Shown piece after piece: positions 1 to 5,851 of a stretch of 7,509 nucleotides of DNA. Positions within the stretch are counted from its first letter, which is position 1. Every line of letters starts with the position of its first letter. The position numbers were made by a program, and so were the translations under genes. Source of the DNA: an uncultured Armatimonadota bacterium (GTDB lineage Bacteria; Armatimonadota; Armatimonadia; Armatimonadales; Armatimonadaceae); the NCBI GenBank assembly GCA_903881535.1, contig CAIRTT010000311.1, forward strand, positions 1-7,509, in the 5' to 3' direction. The notes beneath the pieces were generated by a model. That model was not told the DNA's origin. It was given only the letters and a program-made list of their open reading frames with translations, and searched no databases.

Positions 1-965
1 TCACTGGGGTTTGTCTCCATTAGGAGCCTCATTTGATGCATTGGTGACATCGAATGGCAGCTAAGTGCTGAATCCGTCCCTATCACCATATGAACATCCT
101 GATCATAAAACGACTCAACGGGTGGATAGCCACAGTGTAAGAAGCGATTACTCTCAGGACAAATGGCTACAGAGGCATTCTTTGCCTTCACGATTGCGAC
201 GTCATCTTGATCCCATGTACAGCCATGAACCAGTAATGTACTAGCAGTCACAAGCCCTAAAGCATCAAGAAATTGAAGAGAACTGGAATGTGGTGATGGA
301 CGAACAATTCCACGTCGCTCATACATTTCGGCAAATGGTCCATCCGCGAAGCGACAAAATTGCTCTTCCTCTGGACTCTCATCCACATGTATGCAAACAG
401 GCACATTCTGGCTCTGTTTTGCTACAGTCTCAAGGATGTTGTCACATGTACTATAAATCGCATGCGGAGCGATACCCATTGTCGTAGCTAGGCGCGAGGT
501 CAGCACAGTATTCATGATTGCTTTGCATCGCGGACCATCAAACTCTTCAGAAAGACCATTCACCTCACGGTAGCAGACGCCGTCCATACCAAGAGCGGAC
601 ATAAACGCTGGCGCGAACCCGGAATCGCAACAATCGCTTGTCGATGAGTAGCCCATTCGAAGGAGCTTTGTGACACCCAAAAGGGTGCTATAGAGCCAAA
701 ACTTTGAAGGAAGACGTAGCTTTAACCGGACAACATCACGTACCCATGGGAAAAATTCTGAGCTAGGAAGGACAGACTTCAGAGCTTGATATTCACAATG
801 GCTGTGTCCATTGTGGAACATCGGCGTCACCACCGCGTACGAAGCATACCTACTTTTCGGTGAGTTGGGCATGATGTCATCGATTTTGCCATCGACGACG
901 GAAATTGTTACATCATTCTGCAGCTTTCCATCTGCACCAATGAGAACACCTGCATGAATCAGCAT
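1..965 (-). CDS. Metal-dependent amidohydrolase, MqnF-like (aminodeoxyfutalosine deaminase / TRZ-ATZ family), 3' end missing
   Basis: 321 residues are visible; the C-terminus lies beyond the left edge, so no stop codon is seen. The protein starts with the small beta domain typical of amidohydrolases (MLIHAGVLIGADG, VVDGKI), then the metallo-dependent TIM barrel. Metal ligands appear in order: HSH (H54, H56), APH (H168), IHVDESPEE (H193, E196), VHG (H247) and GTDS (D298), with CPESN (269-273) before the last. The stretch after the first motif (HCEY...FFPWVRDVV) and the HVDESPEE...DGPFAEM segment (193-214) match what I recall of the futalosine-pathway deaminases, which remove ammonia from 6-amino-6-deoxyfutalosine in menaquinone synthesis. 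Related enzymes deaminate or dechlorinate other ring compounds, so the substrate is an inference. CPESN differs from the common CPRSN. The ATG at 965 is chosen because an in-frame TAA lies only two codons upstream; it sits 6 bases after the prepilin stop with no Shine-Dalgarno, suggesting coupled translation. Confidence 0.86.
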   Translation of the reverse strand, partial: MLIHAGVLIGADGKLQNDVTISVVDGKIDDIMPNSPKSRYASYAVVTPMFHNGHSHCEYQALKSVLPSSEFFPWVRDVVRLKLRLPSKFWLYSTLLGVTKLLRMGYSSTSDCCDSGFAPAFMSALGMDGVCYREVNGLSEEFDGPRCKAIMNTVLTSRLATTMGIAPHAIYSTCDNILETVAKQSQNVPVCIHVDESPEEEQFCRFADGPFAEMYERRGIVRPSPHSSSLQFLDALGLVTASTLLVHGCTWDQDDVAIVKAKNASVAICPESNRFLHCGYPPVESFYDQDVHMVIGTDSALSCHSMSPMHQMRLLMETNPS

Positions 966-971
966 CAGGCG

Positions 972-1718
972 TTATTCAGTGCAAATGGATGAGCCAACCG
1001 GTCCAAGATCCGTCGCCCATGCCCGTTGATATTGATCGTAGGATGCCGATTTCGCATGGCCATCTAGATAAAGCACGTTATATCTTAGACCCGATCTCCC
1101 AATGGCAAGGCTACTCCCGTGCCATGAACCATTCCCATCAAACAAGAAGTTGACACCTGCCGGTCCGACTGCACTTTGCGATTCTAAATCATAGCCTTCA
1201 AGGGAATCAATATTGGCTCTTCGAAATGCGAGTTCAGTCCGAAACAAATACGATGCACCATATTTTTTAAACATCGTTGGGCGGGCAGGAAGCGGACACG
1301 GGCCATCACAAGAATAGTTGTTATCAAGAACATCAAAGCCAGCATCTCCTGGACACCTCCAGATGTCCGTCGAGTTGATGTACGCATCCATTCCACCTGA
1401 AAGGGTTGTGCCTACCTGCGCTGGATTAGGGCTAGGATGAAGGAAAGGCATTATGTCGAGCAGCGCCTTACATGCGGGATTGAAGGACCAGATCTGTGGA
1501 ACGTATGCATCGGATGCATCTTTGGCAAATGGAACCATTCCATCGTAGTCCTGTGCATACATTTGGAGCCCGAGTCCGATTTGTCTTAGGTTACTAGTAC
1601 AAACGGTCTGTCGCGCTTTACCGCGAGCAGTAGCGAACACTGGAAAAAGGATTGCCGCTAGGACAGCAATTATCCCAATTACCACGAGTAGCTCAATCAA
1701 GGTAAATGCGCGCTTCAT
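972..1718 (-). CDS. Prepilin-like protein with type IV pilin N-terminus and DUF1559 (H-X9-DG type) body
   Basis: 248 residues, complete. MKRA is a short positively charged leader; a prepilin peptidase would be expected to cut after A4, giving F at mature position 1 and the conserved E at mature position 5 (E9). One hydrophobic helix follows (about 5-30, FTLIELLVV...LFPVFA) and anchors the protein or packs in a pilus or pseudopilus core. The body has SNLRQIGLGLQMYAQDYDG (42-60), the RCPGD motif (121-125) and the C-terminal YLDGHAK (217-223), as in DUF1559 proteins. In the usual H-X9-DG motif a histidine lies ten residues before DG; here it is S209. Cysteines at 40, 83, 122, 137, 141 and 246 could form disulfides outside the membrane. 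Alanine instead of glycine before the cleavage site is common in this group. Such proteins are numerous and mostly of unknown function. The gene lies 32 bases after ald and has no strong Shine-Dalgarno; only AGAG close to the ATG is seen. Confidence 0.9.
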   Translation of the reverse strand: MKRAFTLIELLVVIGIIAVLAAILFPVFATARGKARQTVCTSNLRQIGLGLQMYAQDYDGMVPFAKDASDAYVPQIWSFNPACKALLDIMPFLHPSPNPAQVGTTLSGGMDAYINSTDIWRCPGDAGFDVLDNNYSCDGPCPLPARPTMFKKYGASYLFRTELAFRRANIDSLEGYDLESQSAVGPAGVNFLFDGNGSWHGSSLAIGRSGLRYNVLYLDGHAKSASYDQYQRAWATDLGPVGSSICTE

Positions 1719-1750
1719 GGCTCTACTGTACCTGAACTGAAGCGACAGAA

Positions 1751-2854
1751 CTAAAGCAAGATTTTCAGGTCAAGTGAAAATTGCTCAGACACCTCGATAG
1801 AGTAACAATCACCGTGCGCAAAAACCAAGCCATGCCTTAGACTGGAATCACTTTGCACTGCGACTCTCCACCCCAAAGATGCCAGCCTTGACACATATGG
1901 CTGGGTGGCATTTGTCAGGGCAAATGTCGACGTAACTGGAACCGCACCAGGCATGTTGGCTACGCCATAGTGCAGTACACCATCCACAAAGTAAACAGGG
2001 TCCCGATGTGTGGTCGGATGAATCGTCTCCACGCATCCCCCTTGATCCACTGCTACATCCACTATCACAGCCCCTGGCTTCATTGCTGCAACCAAGGTTT
2101 TGGATACCAATGTTGGAGCTTTCGCTCCACGAATAAGCACAGCACCGATTAGAAGGTCAGCAGCAACCACGGATTCTCGAATCGTTCCGCTGTTCGCAAA
2201 CAATGTAGTTACATTGCGTGGCATGACATCATTCAAGTATCGCAGCCTCTGCAAAGATACATCCAGAACGGTTACATTGGCCCCCATACCTGCAGCGACC
2301 TTCGCGGCCTCTGTCCCAACCATTCCACCGCCAATAATAGCCACATTTGCAGGTGCGACTCCAGGAACACCACCAAGAAGGATTCCACGACCACCCATTG
2401 CCTTCTCAAGGTACTTCGCCCCCTCTTGTACTGCCATCCGACCAGCAACTTCACTCATTGGCGCCAACAACGGAAGCTGACCATCGGGAGACTGGACTGT
2501 CTCATAGGCAATACAGATTGCTCCGGATGTTCTGCATGCATCAACGAGGCTTGGAACGGCAGCAAAGTGGAAGTACGTGAAGACAATTTGGCCATCGCGC
2601 AGTAAGGGGTACTCCACCGCCAGCGGCTCTTTAACCTTAACAATCATTTCTGCGGCCGCCCAGACATCCGATGCCAACTCCGCAATCTCTGCGCCAGCTG
2701 CTACGTACTGATCATTCCCGAGACCAATACCTGCAGCGCAATTGGACTCAACGATGACGCGGTGTCCCGAAGAAACGAGTGCTTCAACTCCTGCCGGAAC
2801 CAAGCCGACACGGTTTTCATCAACCTTTATTTCACGCGGGACGCCGATAATCAT
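1751..2854 (-). CDS. ald: Alanine dehydrogenase
   Basis: 367 residues, close to the usual 370 or so. The enzyme reversibly converts L-alanine, NAD+ and water to pyruvate, ammonium and NADH in the cytoplasm. The N-terminal MIIGVPREIK and ENRVGL are family signatures. The residues known from the Mycobacterium tuberculosis enzyme fall at the same numbers: R15 and K75 (IVKVKEP) for substrate binding, and H96 (YFHFA) and D270 (VDVAVDQGG) in catalysis. The NAD-binding Rossmann fold is seen as VAIIGGGMVGTEAAKVA (171-187) with D198 ending the next strand, followed by GVANMPGAVP (297-306). The C-terminus after about residue 345 is divergent and a few residues longer than I expect (ends FSLDLKILL). The related PntA transhydrogenase subunit is less likely given the length and complete catalytic set. 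The ATG overlaps the nuoN stop as ATGA, with AGGAG upstream, so it is probably translationally coupled to the nuo operon, which is not its usual setting. Confidence 0.96.
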   Translation of the reverse strand: MIIGVPREIKVDENRVGLVPAGVEALVSSGHRVIVESNCAAGIGLGNDQYVAAGAEIAELASDVWAAAEMIVKVKEPLAVEYPLLRDGQIVFTYFHFAAVPSLVDACRTSGAICIAYETVQSPDGQLPLLAPMSEVAGRMAVQEGAKYLEKAMGGRGILLGGVPGVAPANVAIIGGGMVGTEAAKVAAGMGANVTVLDVSLQRLRYLNDVMPRNVTTLFANSGTIRESVVAADLLIGAVLIRGAKAPTLVSKTLVAAMKPGAVIVDVAVDQGGCVETIHPTTHRDPVYFVDGVLHYGVANMPGAVPVTSTFALTNATQPYVSRLASLGWRVAVQSDSSLRHGLVFAHGDCYSIEVSEQFSLDLKILL

Positions 2855-4383
2855 TTCACTTCATCTCCTGAAACCGGCGGGGCAGCTACGGATGCTTCAA
2901 AGGATGGAAGCAGTGCCTGACTTGGAAATACGCCCATCACAATGACCAACGTTGCCGCAGATACTGCAACTAGCTTGCTCGCACCATCACTTGAGGCTGT
3001 CTCTTGTTGCGATGAATCGTAAAAGAACATCTCACTTATAACGCGTAGGTAAGCGTACAAACCGATTGCACTTCCGATTAGCGCCACAACGGCGATCCAT
3101 GTACCACCAGAGCTAAGCAGTGCCATAAAGACACCTAGTTTGCTCAGGAAGCCAACTGTCAATGGTATTCCGGAGAGGGACAATAAGAATATTCCAAGGG
3201 TTACTGCTGCACCAAGGTTCCGCTTTCCAAGACCACGGTACGCACTAATGGCATCAGCATCTTCGCCATCTTTGCCAAGCCATGCCACAACAGCAAAGCT
3301 TCCTATGGTTGTGATTGCGTAAGCCACGATATAGAAGGTAACCGCAGTAATCGCAGCGGCCTGAGACTCAGCTCCCAGTGATGCCAACAATCCTAGGACG
3401 ATGTATCCAGCATGGGCAACGGATGAATATCCAAACAGACGTTTGATACTCTTCTGATTCGCAGCACCCGTGTTACCAACAATGATAGACAGCAACGCGA
3501 AACCGATCACAATAACCTTGAATGCCGCACCTGTATCAGCGCCAGCCATTATGGTAAAGAACCGCATCAGGATTGTAAATGCAGCAACTTTACTTGTCGT
3601 CGCTAGAAAACCAGCAATCGGAGCAGGCGCGCCCTGGTACACATCCGGAGCAACCATGTGGAATGGCGCAACACCCGCTTTAAACATCAGTGAACCGACA
3701 AGCATCACCGCGCCAAGCAGAAACAATGGGCTTGTCCCAAAGCCTGGAACGTCATGAATGGCTTTCGAAATTGTAACAATATTCGTGAAGGAATACCCTT
3801 GAGGCAGCTCAAGCCCATTCGCTTTCATCGCCAAACCGACACTGCCATAGATCAATGCGATACCGAACAGTAGGATTGCACTCACGAATGCACCCATCAA
3901 GAAGTATTTGGCACCCGCTTCTTCCGATGCAGCCTGTGCACGTCGGTAGCCGGCGAGGACATAGAACGCAACCGACATAATCTCAATACCAACAAAAGCA
4001 TTTACCAAGTCAAGACTTTGGACCAAGACCATAGCACCTGCCGAAGCGAGCATGATCAGAGCGCGGTACTCACCCTTCGGTAAATGAAATGATTGTAAAA
4101 TTTCCGATGACGCGACGATCGTCACTGCTGCAATCGCGGCAAGAAGGATTTGCATCGTGACGACGAGGCCTTCGACGGCTATTCCATTTGAGAATGCTGT
4201 ACGCAGCTGGCCAGCCAGAGTGTAGCTACAGACCATCGCCGCAACACAAAACAGTATGGCTAGAAATGTACCAAACTTCCTGGTGGCCGAGCGCTTCGAC
4301 GCAAGATCAGTAAGGAGGACGACGCAGCCCCCAACGGCCATCAGTATCGGAGCGCCTGCAGCATGAATATCACTAAAATTCAC
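2851..4383 (-). CDS. nuoN: NADH-quinone oxidoreductase subunit N (complex I)
   Basis: 510 residues, complete, very hydrophobic, with the many-helix layout of the antiporter-like complex I subunits. NuoN is a proton-pumping module of the membrane arm, next to the small subunits nearest the quinone site. Key charged residues are present: E134 (VGIEIMSVAFYVLAGYR), K235 in FKAGVAPFHMVAPDVYQG, K265 in the broken helix (TTSKVAAF) and K415 (VGFLSKLGVF). SIKRLFGYSSVAHAGYI (312-328) is the usual NuoN motif. The segment PDVYQGAPAPIAGFL is characteristic of NuoN rather than NuoM or NuoL. The start codon is GTG, directly after the nuoM TAA with no gap, and is supported by GGAGG eight bases upstream. The 3' end overlaps ald by four bases. 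The C-terminal tail after the last helix is short and polar (PPVSGDEVK). Confidence 0.97.
   Translation of the reverse strand: MNFSDIHAAGAPILMAVGGCVVLLTDLASKRSATRKFGTFLAILFCVAAMVCSYTLAGQLRTAFSNGIAVEGLVVTMQILLAAIAAVTIVASSEILQSFHLPKGEYRALIMLASAGAMVLVQSLDLVNAFVGIEIMSVAFYVLAGYRRAQAASEEAGAKYFLMGAFVSAILLFGIALIYGSVGLAMKANGLELPQGYSFTNIVTISKAIHDVPGFGTSPLFLLGAVMLVGSLMFKAGVAPFHMVAPDVYQGAPAPIAGFLATTSKVAAFTILMRFFTIMAGADTGAAFKVIVIGFALLSIIVGNTGAANQKSIKRLFGYSSVAHAGYIVLGLLASLGAESQAAAITAVTFYIVAYAITTIGSFAVVAWLGKDGEDADAISAYRGLGKRNLGAAVTLGIFLLSLSGIPLTVGFLSKLGVFMALLSSGGTWIAVVALIGSAIGLYAYLRVISEMFFYDSSQQETASSDGASKLVAVSAATLVIVMGVFPSQALLPSFEASVAAPPVSGDEVK
2865..2869 (-). promoter_or_regulatory. Shine-Dalgarno of ald
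   Basis: AGGAG on the minus strand, ten bases before the ATG at 2854 and inside the last codons of nuoN. Together with the four-base ATGA stop/start overlap (2854-2851) it suggests that ald is translated from the nuo transcript, by coupling or by ribosomes loading at this site. Confidence 0.7.
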
Positions 4384-5850
4384 TTACTTGACCTCCGGCT
4401 GCATGGCAGCGCCAACCTTGTGTCCATTGTCTGACGCAATCGCCAGCAATGGAGACGGGGCTACACCGATTCCAATTATCATCAGTGCCAGCGCCAACAG
4501 CACACTTCGCTCTGATACTCCAAGCGATATCACTTTAGATCCCTCGGATTTTGAGCCGCCGTAAATGCTCCGCTGAATCATCCAAAGCATGTACACGGCA
4601 GAACCGACAGCACCGGCAGATGCGATTGCAGTCTGGTACGGAAACTTATGGAATGCTCCAAGAAGGATAAGGAACTCACCCACAAACCCATTGGTTAGCG
4701 GGAGCGCTACAGATGAGAACGTAAACAAAAGGAGCAACCGGCTGAACAATGGCGAGTCGGACCAAATTCCACCAAGTGCGGTCACTTGACGACTGCCTCT
4801 GTACCTTGAGATGAAATCGCAACAGATGAACAATGCGCCCGTCGTGATTCCATGGTTTAGCATCTGCAAAACACTGCCAGACCGAGCAGCATCATCACCT
4901 ACAACGGCCCCAATGACGATGTAGCCCATATGACTAATTGATGAGAACGCGATAACTGCCTTGATATCCGTTTGTGCAGCTGCAACAAATGCCCCATAAA
5001 TCACGGACACGGCACCGAGCGTCACGATAAGCGGAACGAGGCTTTCTGCAAACTCTCCACCAAGCGGTAGTGTAAAACGAATTAGACCGTAAACACCTAG
5101 CTTTGCCATCGCACCGGACAGCAACAGGAGCATTCCCGTAGGTGTATTGATGTACGCACGGCCAAGCCAAGCGTGCAGTGGCACAACAGCCGCCTTGGTC
5201 GCGAAAGCAATAAACGATGCTATTGCAAACCAGCGCAGCAACGATGGGTCAACCACGCCAGCTGCCACCAAGTCTTTGAGCGTAAGGTAATCAAATGTCC
5301 CGGTAGCGATTCTCAACCCTATGATCGCGCTAAGGAGGAGGAGCGAACCGATGACGGTGAATACGAAAAACTGGATTGCAGCCTTGCTACGGTCTCCACC
5401 ACCAAACATTCCGATTGACATCAAAACAGGAATCAGTGCCGCTTCGAAGGCGATGTAGAACAACAGGATATTCAGTGAAGCGAACGCGACGTTAGTCAAA
5501 GCCCCGGCGACAAGGATGGACAGGTAATAGGCTCGTACAGCACTCTTTGGTGCAGGGATTACAATGACCGCAATAACCGTTAGGAACGTGGTCAGCAGGA
5601 CCAAAAGGGATGACATCCCGTCGAGTCCAAAGCTGAACATCAACCCAAGCTTTGGTAACCAAGGAGCATTAAAGACATGGTGAAAGCCTCTGTCGATAGT
5701 GCCGCCCGTCGTAATTCCAAATATAGAAACCAGACATGCGATTGCACTTCCGAGAATAGCAATGGACTTAGCCGATTTTTCTTGTACAAGGCTCGCTAGA
5801 ACTGCTGCAATCAGGGGCAACGCAACAATCACCAGAATAAGTTCATTCAT
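4384..5850 (-). CDS. nuoM: NADH-quinone oxidoreductase subunit M (complex I)
   Basis: 488 residues from the ATG at 5850. This start is preferred over an in-frame TTG at 5877 because GAGGAGG lies eight bases before it and it begins with a normal NuoM first helix (MNELILVIVALPLIAAVLA). It is the middle proton-pumping subunit of the complex I membrane arm. Expected residues are seen: E136 (YIAFEAALIPV), K219 (ATKAAVVPLHAWL), K250 (AMAKLGVYG), the SSISHMGYIVIG motif (303-314), LNHGITTGALF (331-341) and E392 in NGFVGEFLILLGAF, which is diagnostic for NuoM. One deviation stands out: the normally conserved LPDAH following HTW is LGRAY here (229-233), followed by INTPTGM instead of the common EAPTAGS-like stretch. 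The gene begins one base after the nuoL stop and ends exactly at the nuoN start, so the three genes are co-translated units of one operon. Confidence 0.97.
   Translation of the reverse strand: MNELILVIVALPLIAAVLASLVQEKSAKSIAILGSAIACLVSIFGITTGGTIDRGFHHVFNAPWLPKLGLMFSFGLDGMSSLLVLLTTFLTVIAVIVIPAPKSAVRAYYLSILVAGALTNVAFASLNILLFYIAFEAALIPVLMSIGMFGGGDRSKAAIQFFVFTVIGSLLLLSAIIGLRIATGTFDYLTLKDLVAAGVVDPSLLRWFAIASFIAFATKAAVVPLHAWLGRAYINTPTGMLLLLSGAMAKLGVYGLIRFTLPLGGEFAESLVPLIVTLGAVSVIYGAFVAAAQTDIKAVIAFSSISHMGYIVIGAVVGDDAARSGSVLQMLNHGITTGALFICCDFISRYRGSRQVTALGGIWSDSPLFSRLLLLFTFSSVALPLTNGFVGEFLILLGAFHKFPYQTAIASAGAVGSAVYMLWMIQRSIYGGSKSEGSKVISLGVSERSVLLALALMIIGIGVAPSPLLAIASDNGHKVGAAMQPEVK
4392..4396 (-). promoter_or_regulatory. 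Shine-Dalgarno of nuoN
   Basis: GGAGG on the minus strand, eight bases before the GTG at 4383 and inside the end of nuoM. It supports GTG as the nuoN start directly abutting the nuoM stop codon. Confidence 0.82.
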
Positions 5851-5851
5851 A

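Noticed and set aside
290..487. Plus-strand open frame of 65 codons
   Set aside because: It lies opposite the amidohydrolase gene, whose metal-binding motifs are read on the minus strand here; the plus-strand product has no recognisable features.
1719..1760. Promoter for the prepilin gene in the ald-prepilin gap
   Set aside because: TTGCTT and TACAGT can be found but are 23 bases apart, and no other convincing -35/-10 pair is visible in the 32-base gap.
1730..1770. Inverted repeat acctgaa (1730-1736) / ttcaggt (1764-1770) around the ald stop codon, considered as a terminator
   Set aside because: Only seven base pairs with a 27-base loop and no following T-run on the minus strand; too weak to call a terminator or an end of the operon.
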